Assembly: GCA_938042265.1 (NCBI GenBank) | Contig: CALIRN010000317.1 | Span: 1-9,546, forward strand | DNA length: 9,546 bases | Direction: 5' to 3' | Source of the DNA: an uncultured Eubacteriaceae bacterium | GTDB taxonomy: Bacteria; Bacillota; Clostridia; Lachnospirales; CAG-274 | Shown here: piece by piece, positions 1 to 6,588 of the stretch | Numbering within the stretch: the stretch's first letter is position 1 | How the letters are laid out: every line of letters starts with the position of its first letter | Made by a program: the position numbers and the translations under genes | Notes under the pieces: model-generated | Databases searched by the model: none | What the model saw: only the letters and a program-made list of their open reading frames with translations | What the model was told of the DNA's origin: nothing

Positions 1-63
1 TCTATTAAGTCAGTTGTGGAGGAGATGGATTTAACTGACCTATATTCACTTATAAGAGAATAA
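1..63 (+). CDS. C-terminal end of an unidentified protein (partial)
   Basis: An open frame enters from the left edge and gives 20 residues, ending in SLIRE and a TAA at 61-63. The tail is acidic and helix-prone (VVEEMDLTDLYSLIRE). It is too short to assign to a family. The gene runs on the opposite strand to galE, so the two are convergent across 64-323. It may simply be a chance open frame at the edge, although the residue mix looks like a normal protein C-terminus. Confidence 0.4.
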   Translation, partial: SIKSVVEEMDLTDLYSLIRE

Positions 64-323
64 ATTCGATAGCTCCTTTTGCTACAAACTGGAGGTATTC
101 AAAAGTTGCGATTGTTGTGTTATAATTGTTTTTTAACTTCAACGTAATAATTGTCTCCATTTTATTTTTGTGTTTTCAACTTAAGGATACGTATTTTTTG
201 AGGTTTTTCTATTATTTTAACTGGCACAGCGAGTTAAATTAAATTATTTTTTATGACGGCTGCTACTTACCGTGGCAATCGTTTTTGTATAACTATTTAA
301 ATTAGGACAGTTCTCTGTAGGAT
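64..323. other. AT-rich intergenic region, no gene seen
   Basis: This convergent gap of about 260 bases holds no convincing open frame on either strand. The only clear structure is a perfect 7-base inverted repeat, TTTAACT (216-222) and AGTTAAA (232-238), with a 9-base loop. It lies near a T-rich run at about 242-251. It could be a weak terminator for the plus-strand gene or for galE, but the stem is almost all A/T and the T run does not follow directly, so I do not call it one. An 8-base direct repeat, ATAATTGT, occurs at 122 and 147 and is probably chance. Confidence 0.5.
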
Positions 324-1316
324 TTACTCATTATTTTCAAGCCAGTTAAGATAATCAAGTATTGCATTTTCAACCACAAAGGCTGGTTCCCAGCCGATAG
401 TGCGTTTTGCACGCTGTATATTTGCATAGGAGCCGCTTATATCTCCTTTACGTCTAGGACCTATTTTAACGGGTATTTTTTCGCCTGTTACGTTTTCAAA
501 GGCACTGATAAATTCTCTTACGGTGACGTCTATGCCTGAGCCGATGTTAAGGGAAAGATAGTCCGTATATTCCTTTCCCGCTCTTGCAAAAGAAGCATCA
601 AAGTTTTCAGCCGCAAGTACATTTGCCATGGCAACATCCCATATATGGATATAGTCACGCACACAGGTACCGTCACGGGTATCCCAGTTATCACCTGATA
701 TAATAAAGCAGTTTTCCCTGCCGGATATAACATTTATGAGCCCTGACAATATGTTGCCTGAGGCAAAGCTTTTGCCGCAACGCCCCTGTGGGTCAACACC
801 TATAGGATTAAAATAGCGAAGTGTTATACATTTCATATCATAGGCATCACAAAAGTCCTTTAAAATCATTTCTGTAATATATTTGCTTCTGCCAAATGGA
901 CTACGGGGTTTTATCGGTGACTGTTCCGTCACCATATACCCGGGTACATTGTCATATACGGCAGCCGAGGATGCAAAAATAATCTTTCTTAACCCTAAAT
1001 CCTTTAAATTTTTAAACAGCTCCATAGTCTGTACAACATTGACCGAATAATATTCGTATGGGTTATATACGGAGTCAAATACAGAGCCCCGTTCCGCACA
1101 GTGAATAACAAGCTCAATATCGCTGTGTTGGGAAAAAATCTTTTCAAGCATTCCTTTATCGGATATATCTCCGTGATAAAAATAACAGCCGGGTATATCA
1201 AGCTCGTCTGTAATATCTGCCTTATCAATAATAACAACGTTGTGACCCTTATCGGAAAAGGCGTAGGTAATTACTCTGCCAATATAGCCTGCACCACCTG
1301 TAATCAGTACTTTCAT
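324..1316 (-). CDS. galE: UDP-glucose 4-epimerase-like protein, catalytic Tyr replaced by Phe
   Basis: A 330-residue protein of the extended short-chain dehydrogenase family, close to the usual GalE length. GalE interconverts UDP-glucose and UDP-galactose in the cytoplasm using bound NAD. Visible marks are the Rossmann motif GGAGYIG (residues 7-13), the ASSAAVY strand (115-121), LRYFNPIG (167-173), the substrate-binding stretch DGTCVRDYIHIWD (215-227) and a typical C-terminus with RRKGD (288-292) and GWEP. The start has a good ribosome binding site, AAGGAGT, 7 bases upstream. The oddity is at residues 140-145: PFGRSK stands where GalE has P-Y-G-x-S-K, so the catalytic Tyr of YxxxK is Phe141 while Lys145 is kept. 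In E. coli GalE the Tyr149Phe change severely lowers activity. The protein may therefore be impaired or act on another nucleotide sugar. It is monocistronic, between its own promoter and the convergent gap. Membership of the GalE family is sure; epimerase activity is not. Confidence 0.88.
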   Translation of the reverse strand: MKVLITGGAGYIGRVITYAFSDKGHNVVIIDKADITDELDIPGCYFYHGDISDKGMLEKIFSQHSDIELVIHCAERGSVFDSVYNPYEYYSVNVVQTMELFKNLKDLGLRKIIFASSAAVYDNVPGYMVTEQSPIKPRSPFGRSKYITEMILKDFCDAYDMKCITLRYFNPIGVDPQGRCGKSFASGNILSGLINVISGRENCFIISGDNWDTRDGTCVRDYIHIWDVAMANVLAAENFDASFARAGKEYTDYLSLNIGSGIDVTVREFISAFENVTGEKIPVKIGPRRKGDISGSYANIQRAKRTIGWEPAFVVENAILDYLNWLENNE

Positions 1317-1347
1317 AATAACACTCCTTCCAAGTAGGATAGAATAT

Positions 1348-1376
1348 ATTTTACGGCAATTTTACAAAAATTTCAA
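1348..1376 (-). promoter_or_regulatory. SigA-type promoter of the galE-like gene
   Basis: Read on the minus strand, TTGAAA (1371-1376) is followed by a 17-base spacer and TAAAAT (1348-1353). This is one mismatch from consensus in each box. It lies about 30 bases upstream of the galE start codon and downstream of the thiC terminator, so galE has its own transcription start. Confidence 0.6.
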
Positions 1377-1406
1377 TACCTTTTTAATAAATTTGCAATA
1401 AGTGTA

Positions 1407-1447
1407 AATAAATAAGCCTGCCGCAAAGTTAAATTTACGGCAGACTT
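1407..1447 (-). terminator. Rho-independent terminator of the thiamine operon
   Basis: On the minus strand, 17 bases after the thiC stop codon, a 14-base-pair stem forms between 1434-1447 and 1414-1427 around a 6-base loop. It has a GC-rich middle (CTGCCG pairing with CGGCAG) and two G-U pairs. A T-rich tail (TATTTATTT) follows. The position, just after thiC and before the galE promoter, fits the end of the thiM-thiD-thiC transcript. Confidence 0.8.
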
Positions 1448-1464
1448 TATGTAGATATTATAAA

Positions 1465-2775
1465 TTATTTTTCGGTACAAAATTCAACCTTTTTACCCTC
1501 AAGTATCATATTTGTGGTGCGTACAGCACACATTTTGCCGCACATGGAGCAGGTATGTCTGTCGGCAGGCGGTGTACTTTCAAAATATCTTCTTGCTTTT
1601 TCGGGGTCATAGGCAATTTTAAACATTTCCTCCCATTCAACCTTATGTCGTGCCTCTGCCATAGCGTTGTCAAGGTCACGTGCGTGAGGTATTTTTTTGG
1701 CAATATCCGCAGCGTGAGCAGCAATCTTGCTTGCGACAATACCCTCCTTAACATCGTTAAGGTCAGGCAGACGGAGATGTTCCGCAGGCGTTACATAGCA
1801 GAGAAAATCGGCTCCGCTTGCTGCTGCAATAGCTCCTCCGATAGCAGAGGTGATATGGTCATAACCAGGGAATATATCACTTACAAGAGGTCCAAGGACG
1901 TAGAAAGGTGCATTATGGCAAAGCCTTTTTTGGAGCTTCATATTGGCTGCAATTTCGTCCATGGCCATATGACCCGGTCCCTCGACCATAACCTGAACGT
2001 CCTTTTCCCAGGCTTTCTTTGTAAGGTTGCCAAGCTCAATAAGCTCGCTTATCTGACCTGCATCGGTGCTGTCGTCAAGGCAGCCGGGACGGAGCGCGTC
2101 ACCTAAGCTGATTGTTACGTCATACTCACGTAAAATCTCCAGTACATCATCGTAAAACTCATAGAAGGGGTTTTCATTGCCTGTCATTTCCATCCAGGCA
2201 AAAAGCAGTGAGCCGCCTCTTGATACAATGTTCATTTTTCTTTTGTCACGCTTAAAGGCTTCAACTGCACGTTTGTTAATACCTGCGTGTATTGTCATAA
2301 AGTCGACGCCCTCTTTTGCGTGAGCCTCCACAACTTTTAAAAAGTCTTTTGCTGTGATTTCAAGCAGATCCTTTTCAAGATATCCGATTGCATCGTACAT
2401 GGGTACTGTACCTATCATGGCAGGTGACATATTGATAAGCTCCTGACGGAAGGTATTGGTCTTGCCGTAGTTGCTTAAGTCCATAATAGCCTCTGCACCC
2501 ATATCAATGGCCATTTTAACCTTTTGCATTTCAACGTCATAGTTTTTGCAGTCGCCTGAAATACCCAGATTAACATTAATTTTGGTTTTTAACCCGCCTC
2601 CGATGCCTTCTGCGGAAAGTGCTTTGTGATTAACGTTTGCAGGTATTGCAATTTCACCTGTAGCAACCTTTACACGTATTTCCTCAGGGGTTTTGTATTC
2701 TTTTTTTGCGACGGTTTCCATTTCCTTTGTGATAATGCCCTGTTTGGCGGCATCCATCTGTGTTTTGTAAGCCAT
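1465..2775 (-). CDS. thiC: Phosphomethylpyrimidine synthase ThiC
   Basis: A radical-SAM enzyme that rearranges aminoimidazole ribotide (AIR) into hydroxymethylpyrimidine phosphate, the pyrimidine half of thiamine. At 436 residues it is the short form found in Clostridia and archaea, lacking the extra N-terminal domain of the roughly 630-residue E. coli enzyme. Visible motifs are NVNLGISGD (67-75), SRGGSL (185-190), EGPGHM (265-270), ASGADFLCYVTPAEHLRLP (319-337) and the C-terminal iron-sulphur cluster motif CSMCGKMC with Cys409, Cys412 and Cys416. The Cys spacing is C-x2-C-x3-C rather than the C-x2-C-x4-C of E. coli-type ThiC; I recall the shorter spacing as normal in this short group. A strong AAGGAGG lies 7-8 bases before the ATG. 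It is the last gene of the operon, 16 bases after thiD, so it is presumably under the TPP riboswitch 1.6 kb upstream. Confidence 0.97.
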   Translation of the reverse strand: MAYKTQMDAAKQGIITKEMETVAKKEYKTPEEIRVKVATGEIAIPANVNHKALSAEGIGGGLKTKINVNLGISGDCKNYDVEMQKVKMAIDMGAEAIMDLSNYGKTNTFRQELINMSPAMIGTVPMYDAIGYLEKDLLEITAKDFLKVVEAHAKEGVDFMTIHAGINKRAVEAFKRDKRKMNIVSRGGSLLFAWMEMTGNENPFYEFYDDVLEILREYDVTISLGDALRPGCLDDSTDAGQISELIELGNLTKKAWEKDVQVMVEGPGHMAMDEIAANMKLQKRLCHNAPFYVLGPLVSDIFPGYDHITSAIGGAIAAASGADFLCYVTPAEHLRLPDLNDVKEGIVASKIAAHAADIAKKIPHARDLDNAMAEARHKVEWEEMFKIAYDPEKARRYFESTPPADRHTCSMCGKMCAVRTTNMILEGKKVEFCTEK

Positions 2776-2791
2776 GCTGTGACCTCCTTGT

Positions 2792-3580
2792 TTATATGTC
2801 AGTATATTTATATATGTGATTAAGGGGACCTCTGCCCTTTCCTAAATCAAGCTGTGCTGCAATAGCGCCAGTAATATATTCCTTTGCGGTTTTAACGGCA
2901 GAGGTTATATCCATACCAACTGCAAGGTTGCAGGCTATTGCGGAGCTTAATGTGCAGCCAGTACCGTGGGTATTGGGGTTGTCAATATGCTCGCCTTCTA
3001 TCCATACCGCCTGATTATCACGATAAATCAGGTCGTCTGCTCTGCCTGTGTCGTGTCCGCCCTTTATAAGCACCGTGCCATCAAAGTCACGTGCAATTAC
3101 TGCAGCAGCATTTTCGGCAGACTCTCTGCTGTTGATTGAAACACCGCTTAAAACCTCTGCTTCCATAAGGTTTGGTGTTATAATATCGGCAAGGGGCATA
3201 AGGGTTTTAATTAAAAAGTCCGAGGCATCCTCTGCCATAAGACGGCTGCCACTGGTGGATACCATAACGGGATCAAGCACAATATTTTTTGCATTATATT
3301 TTTTTAGTGACTGTGCTATAGCGGCAATAAGAGGCTTATCGGATACCATACCGATTTTAACTCCGTCGGGGAAGATATCGGTAAATATGCAGTCAAGCTG
3401 ATTTGTAAGGAAATCTGCACTGACCTGACTGATGCCGTAAACTCCCGTTGTATTTTGTGCGGTAAGTGCCGTAATTGCACTCATTGCGTATAGTCCGTGG
3501 GCGGTAATGGTTTTTATATCTGCCTGTATGCCTGCGCCGCCTGAGCAGTCACTGCCTGCTATGGTAAGTACGGTTTTCAT
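2792..3580 (-). CDS. thiD: Hydroxymethylpyrimidine/phosphomethylpyrimidine kinase ThiD
   Basis: A ribokinase-family enzyme that phosphorylates HMP and then HMP-P to HMP-PP, using the product of the ThiC encoded next to it. It has 262 residues, the usual length. Motifs are TIAGSDCSGGAGIQAD (6-21), LDPVMVSTSG (102-111), ITPNLMEAEVL (134-144), VLIKGGH (170-176) and the anion-hole/catalytic stretch NTHGTGCTLSSA (203-214), ending with the typical GPLNH. I place the start at 3580 and not at the in-frame ATG at 3604, because MKTVLTIAGSD is the family N-terminus and GGGAGG lies 6 bases upstream. The start is one base after the thiM stop, with the ribosome binding site inside thiM, which suggests translational coupling. 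Confidence 0.96.
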   Translation of the reverse strand: MKTVLTIAGSDCSGGAGIQADIKTITAHGLYAMSAITALTAQNTTGVYGISQVSADFLTNQLDCIFTDIFPDGVKIGMVSDKPLIAAIAQSLKKYNAKNIVLDPVMVSTSGSRLMAEDASDFLIKTLMPLADIITPNLMEAEVLSGVSINSRESAENAAAVIARDFDGTVLIKGGHDTGRADDLIYRDNQAVWIEGEHIDNPNTHGTGCTLSSAIACNLAVGMDITSAVKTAKEYITGAIAAQLDLGKGRGPLNHIYKYTDI

Positions 3581-3581
3581 A

Positions 3582-4397
3582 TTAAACCTCCCGTATTTTT
3601 GCATATTTAAGCATTGTTTCCTCTGACATTGTGCTTATATGGTCGATAAGCGAAATATGAAAGCTACCTGTGCCAAGCTTACCTGATTTTTCATAGGCAA
3701 GCTCACCTGCAACCGAGGTTGTAAGAATGGCGCTGCAGGCGGCAATAAGACTGTCTTTTACAGCACCTGCAAAAACACCCGTAAGGGCGGAGGTAAGGCA
3801 GCCCGAGCCTGTTACGGCAGAAAGCATGGGATGACCGTTTGAAAGCTGTACACAGCGTGTGCCATCAGATATTGTATCTACTGCACCGGTAATTGCGGCT
3901 GTACAGCCGTACATTTGGGCAACCCTTTTTGAAACCCACACAGGGTCTTTATCGAGATCTGCTTCGGAACTGTCAACACCCTTTGTACTGACCTGAAGCC
4001 CTGATATAAACGCAAGCTCTGAAAGGTTGCCTCTTATTATACTTATCTTAATTCTGCTTAAAATATGCCCTACAGCCTCATTGCGAAGCTTTGACGCACC
4101 TGCGCCCACAGGGTCAAAAATAACGGGTATATTAAGTTCATTTGCCTTTTTGCCCGCACACAAGGCAGATTTTATTGTGCGGCTGTTAAGTGTGCCTATA
4201 TTTATTACAAGTGCTGAGGAGATAGAGGTTATATCCTCCACCTCGTCAATATCATCAGCCATAATGGGTGATGCCCCTATGGCAAGTATAGCATTTGCAC
4301 AGTCATTTACCGTTACATAGTTGGTTATACAGTGCACCAGCGGCGATATATCACGTACTCTGCTTACCGATGCCGCAATATTCTTTATTAATGACAA
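3582..4397 (-). CDS. thiM: Hydroxyethylthiazole kinase ThiM, TTG start
   Basis: Phosphorylates 4-methyl-5-(2-hydroxyethyl)thiazole to HET-P, the thiazole salvage step of thiamine synthesis. With the TTG start at 4397 the protein has 271 residues, typical for ThiM. Motifs are PLVHCITNYVTVND (19-32), ASPIMADD (42-49), DPVGAGA (95-101), IIRGNLSE (120-127) and the active-site AVTGSGCLTSAL with Cys200. The C-terminus has the family GTGSFHISLID. The frame stays open upstream to an ATG at 4511, but that stretch is the terminator and TPP riboswitch and is not coding. GGAGGTGA at 4403-4410 lies 8 bases (measured from GGAGG) before the TTG, and the encoded (M)SLIKN is a plausible ThiM N-terminus. It is the first gene of the operon, directly behind the riboswitch terminator. 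Confidence 0.95.
   Translation of the reverse strand: MSLIKNIAASVSRVRDISPLVHCITNYVTVNDCANAILAIGASPIMADDIDEVEDITSISSALVINIGTLNSRTIKSALCAGKKANELNIPVIFDPVGAGASKLRNEAVGHILSRIKISIIRGNLSELAFISGLQVSTKGVDSSEADLDKDPVWVSKRVAQMYGCTAAITGAVDTISDGTRCVQLSNGHPMLSAVTGSGCLTSALTGVFAGAVKDSLIAACSAILTTSVAGELAYEKSGKLGTGSFHISLIDHISTMSEETMLKYAKIREV
3587..3592 (-). promoter_or_regulatory. Ribosome binding site of thiD, inside the thiM 3' end
   Basis: GGGAGG on the minus strand overlaps the last sense codons of thiM (encoding R-E-V) and sits 6 bases before ATG 3580. It decides between the two candidate thiD starts and implies coupled translation of thiM and thiD. Confidence 0.7.
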
Positions 4398-4402
4398 ATA
4401 TG

Positions 4403-4410
4403 TCACCTCC
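4403..4410 (-). promoter_or_regulatory. Ribosome binding site fixing the TTG start of thiM
   Basis: GGAGGTGA on the minus strand is a near-perfect Shine-Dalgarno, with GGAGG 8 bases from TTG (4397-4395). It begins right after the T tract of the upstream terminator. No ATG or GTG in frame is suitably placed, so TTG is the likely start. Confidence 0.75.
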
Positions 4411-4438
4411 AATAAAAAAGCCGGGCAGGAACCCGGCT
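4411..4438 (-). terminator. Intrinsic terminator, expression platform of the TPP riboswitch
   Basis: On the minus strand AGCCGGG (4438-4432), a 6-base loop and CCCGGCT (4425-4419) form a perfect 7-base-pair GC-rich hairpin followed by a run of six T. It lies between the aptamer and the thiM ribosome binding site, where a TPP-controlled terminator belongs. The bases TCGGTT of the aptamer (minus strand, 4478-4473) can pair with AGCCGG in the 5' arm, giving a candidate antiterminator when TPP is absent; that switch is inference. Confidence 0.88.
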
Positions 4439-4449
4439 GATAATTACAT

Positions 4450-4530
4450 AGCTTGCTCCCTACAACAGTATTAACCGACAGGTTCAAAGGGTCAGGTTTT
4501 AACCTTCTCAACTAAGGAAACACCGATTAA
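4450..4530 (-). ncRNA. TPP riboswitch (THI element) controlling thiM-thiD-thiC
   Basis: The conserved core reads in order on the minus strand: TGAGA (4510-4506), CCCTTTGAACCTG (4491-4479), GTTAATAC (4475-4468) and GTAGGGA (4463-4457). These are the hallmarks of the TPP aptamer: the pyrimidine-binding arm with TGAGA and the pyrophosphate-binding arm. AGGT and ACCT between TGAGA and the core form the variable P3 arm, and CGGT/ACTG closes the P5 side. The outer parts are less typical. P2, usually GCC with GGC before TGAGA, looks like GTT with AGT (two G-U pairs), and a P1 closing helix is not obvious by eye. Binding of TPP should favour the terminator just downstream and shut off the operon. Confidence 0.93.
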
Positions 4531-4614
4531 TTCAAAATAAAAAAATTTTTTTATCTGCATTAAAACAATGCTTACTGAAATAGTTCCCCTGCAAAGTAAT
4601 ATTAAATTAATGTA

Positions 4615-4643
4615 AGTATACATCAGTATAAAGCTTTTGTCAA
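4615..4643 (-). promoter_or_regulatory. SigA-type promoter of the thiamine operon
   Basis: On the minus strand TTGACA (4643-4638) is separated by 17 bases from TATACT (4620-4615): a perfect -35 and one mismatch in the -10. Transcription should start near 4608, leaving about 80 bases of leader before the TPP aptamer and about 210 bases before thiM. Confidence 0.8.
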
Positions 4644-4711
4644 ATACAAATCGGAGTTTATGAGCCTTATATTTATCTCACCAAAGCCCGATTATACAGT
4701 GTTCCGTTTTG

Positions 4712-4740
4712 TTGACAAAAAAAAATTATAGGGTTATAAT
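4712..4740 (+). promoter_or_regulatory. Consensus SigA promoter of the MATE transporter gene
   Basis: TTGACA (4712-4717), a 17-base spacer beginning with nine A, and TATAAT (4735-4740): a perfect match to the consensus in both boxes and spacing. The start near 4747 gives a leader of about 36 bases, too short for a riboswitch. It diverges from the thiamine promoter, with 68 bases between the two -35 boxes. Confidence 0.85.
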
Positions 4741-4782
4741 TAACTTTATTATAATTTCAGGTTTGGAATAGAGGTAATTTTA

Positions 4783-6096
4783 ATGTTTGACGGCAAACAG
4801 CTCAAGCGGCTTATTATACCGCTTATAATAGAGCAGGTTCTGGCGGTAACTGTGGGTATGGCGGATATAATTATGGTATCCTCAACAGGTGAAGCGGCAG
4901 TTTCGGGTGTATCTCTTGTGGATATGATAAATGTGCTGTTTATGAATATGTTTGCGGCTCTTGCAACAGGCGGTGCGGTGATTACCTCTCAGCTTATAGG
5001 TCACGGTGATGAGGAGCTTGCCTGTGAATCGGCACATCAGCTACAGATTATATCTGTAATAATGTCAGCTGTAATAATGGCCTTTTCCGTATTATTTTGC
5101 AGAGGTATTCTTGTTGCGGTGTTTGCCGTTGACGGTGAAGTGTTGGATTATGCCTGTAAATATTTTTATATTTCGGCGGCATCATATCCCTTTCTTGCTC
5201 TTTACAGCTCAAATGCGGCGCTGTTCCGCTCAATGGGTAATTCAAAGGTGTCGATGTATGTTTCGCTGCTGATGAATGTTATTAACATAGGTCTTAATGC
5301 AGTGTTTGTATATGGCTTTAATTTGGGTGTTGTGGGTGTTTCAGCAGCCTCTCTGATTGCGCGCTTTGTGGCGGCTGTCGTAATGTGTGCGCTTATCAGA
5401 AATCAGTCGCTACAGGTGCATATTATAAAAGGTACTAAGCTGCACTTTAACAGATATATGATAAAGCGTATTTTAGGTATAGGCGTACCAAACGGTTTGG
5501 AAAACAGTATGTTTCAGTTTGGACGTGTTATTGTTGTAAGAGTAATTTCGGGTTTTGGCACCGTGCAGATTGCCGCAAATGCCGTTGCAAATAATATAGA
5601 TGCCTTTGGTACAATACCCGGACAGGCAATATCGCTTGCCATGATTACGGTTGTGGGTCAGTGTGTAGGAGCATGTGATTACAGTCAGGCAAGATACTAT
5701 ATAAAAAAGCTTCTTAAGATAGTATATGCAATTATGGCGGTGCTTGATGGCGCTTTGCTGCTGACTTTGCCTTTGATACTGAGGGTATATAGCCTTTCCC
5801 CCGAAACACTGGCGCTTGCCACAGTACTTATATTTATCCATAATGGCTGTGCAATGCTTATATGGCCTTTGTCCTTTACGTTGCCCAATGCTCTGAGGGC
5901 GTCAAATGATGTAAGGTATACTATGGTGGTTGCCATATTTTCGATGTGGATATTCAGAATATTATTCAGCTACATTTTAGGCAAATGGCTTGGCTGGGGA
6001 GCTGTAGGTGTATGGGTTGCAATGGTTATGGACTGGATATTCCGTTCCGTCCTGTTTGTGGGCAGATACGTTAGCGGAAAATGGACTGAGAAATAA
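4783..6096 (+). CDS. MATE-family multidrug/toxin efflux transporter
   Basis: A 437-residue integral membrane protein with about twelve hydrophobic spans in two homologous halves, the size and pattern of MATE (NorM/DinF-like) antiporters that expel organic cations or metabolites using Na+ or H+ gradients. Family marks occur in pairs. ATGGAVITSQLIGHGD (61-76) in the first half matches ISLAMITVVGQCVGACD (283-299) in the second, and ALFRSMGNSKVSM (146-158) matches NALRASNDVRYTM (369-381). The cytoplasmic linker between halves is around 205-230. GAGG lies 8 bases before the ATG. It has its own consensus promoter and ends 9 bases before topB, so both are probably on one transcript. The substrate cannot be read from sequence. 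Divergence from the thiamine genes alone is weak evidence for a role in thiamine transport, since it lacks a riboswitch of its own. Confidence 0.93.
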   Translation: MFDGKQLKRLIIPLIIEQVLAVTVGMADIIMVSSTGEAAVSGVSLVDMINVLFMNMFAALATGGAVITSQLIGHGDEELACESAHQLQIISVIMSAVIMAFSVLFCRGILVAVFAVDGEVLDYACKYFYISAASYPFLALYSSNAALFRSMGNSKVSMYVSLLMNVINIGLNAVFVYGFNLGVVGVSAASLIARFVAAVVMCALIRNQSLQVHIIKGTKLHFNRYMIKRILGIGVPNGLENSMFQFGRVIVVRVISGFGTVQIAANAVANNIDAFGTIPGQAISLAMITVVGQCVGACDYSQARYYIKKLLKIVYAIMAVLDGALLLTLPLILRVYSLSPETLALATVLIFIHNGCAMLIWPLSFTLPNALRASNDVRYTMVVAIFSMWIFRILFSYILGKWLGWGAVGVWVAMVMDWIFRSVLFVGRYVSGKWTEK

Positions 6097-6105
6097 GAGG
6101 TAAAT

Positions 6106-6588
6106 ATGGACTTAATAATTGCGGAAAAGCCCTCGGTTGCAAGGGATATTGCAAGAGTGCTTAAGTGCACAAAAAAGGGCGACGGATTTTTATACAATGA
6201 TAAATATGTTATTTCATGGGCGGTAGGTCATCTTGTAACACTTTATGACCCTGAGGATTATGACTTAGGCTTAAAAAAATGGAGTGCCGATACTCTGCCG
6301 ATTATCCCTGAGGAAATTAAAATAAAGGCTATAAGTAATACAAAAAAGCAGCTTGATATACTGGAAAAAATAATGAAGCGTGACAGTGTAACGGGGCTTA
6401 TTTGCGCTACCGACAGCGGACGTGAGGGTGAGCTGATTTTCAGATATATCTATGAGCTTTTAGACTGCAAAAAGCCTTTTAAAAGGCTTTGGATTTCCTC
6501 ACTGGAGGACAGTGCTATAAGAAAAGGCTTTGAAAATCTGAAAGACGGCTCGGAATATGGCAATCTCTACAAGTCTGCACTATGCTGA
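6106..6588 (+). CDS. topB: N-terminal fragment of topoisomerase III (Toprim domain)
   Basis: The 160 residues before the TGA cover nearly the whole Toprim domain, including IAEKPS (5-10), the WAVGHLVTLYDPEDY region (38-52) and the metal-binding ATDSGREGEL (101-110). DxG in place of DxD is what I recall from Gram-positive TopB. Glu107 of REGE is present. The fragment lacks the catalytic Tyr and the DNA-gate domains, so it cannot act as a topoisomerase by itself. It is probably translated, as it has a good ribosome binding site (GAGG, 5 bases from the ATG) and follows the MATE gene by 9 bases. Confidence 0.55.
   Translation: MDLIIAEKPSVARDIARVLKCTKKGDGFLYNDKYVISWAVGHLVTLYDPEDYDLGLKKWSADTLPIIPEEIKIKAISNTKKQLDILEKIMKRDSVTGLICATDSGREGELIFRYIYELLDCKKPFKRLWISSLEDSAIRKGFENLKDGSEYGNLYKSALC

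Noticed and set aside
216..251. Terminator in the convergent gap between the first gene and galE
   Set aside because: The 7-base stem is nearly all A/T and the T-rich run is several bases away, so it is not convincing.
1555..2106. 183-codon open frame on the plus strand inside thiC
   Set aside because: It is antisense to a well-conserved gene, has no ribosome binding site and shows no recognisable protein features.
3581..3604. Longer thiD start at 3604
   Set aside because: The extra eight residues overlap thiM, while GGGAGG is correctly spaced for ATG 3580 and MKTVLTIAGSD is the family N-terminus.
4398..4511. Upstream extension of thiM to an ATG at 4511
   Set aside because: The stretch is the riboswitch aptamer and terminator; it adds 38 residues not typical of ThiM, and the good ribosome binding site is at 4403-4410 before TTG 4397.
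6586..6588. TGA read as selenocysteine or Trp (changed code)
   Set aside because: The expected residue is Arg, Trp is written TGG in these genes, and TGA also ends topB; no SECIS-like hairpin was evident just downstream.
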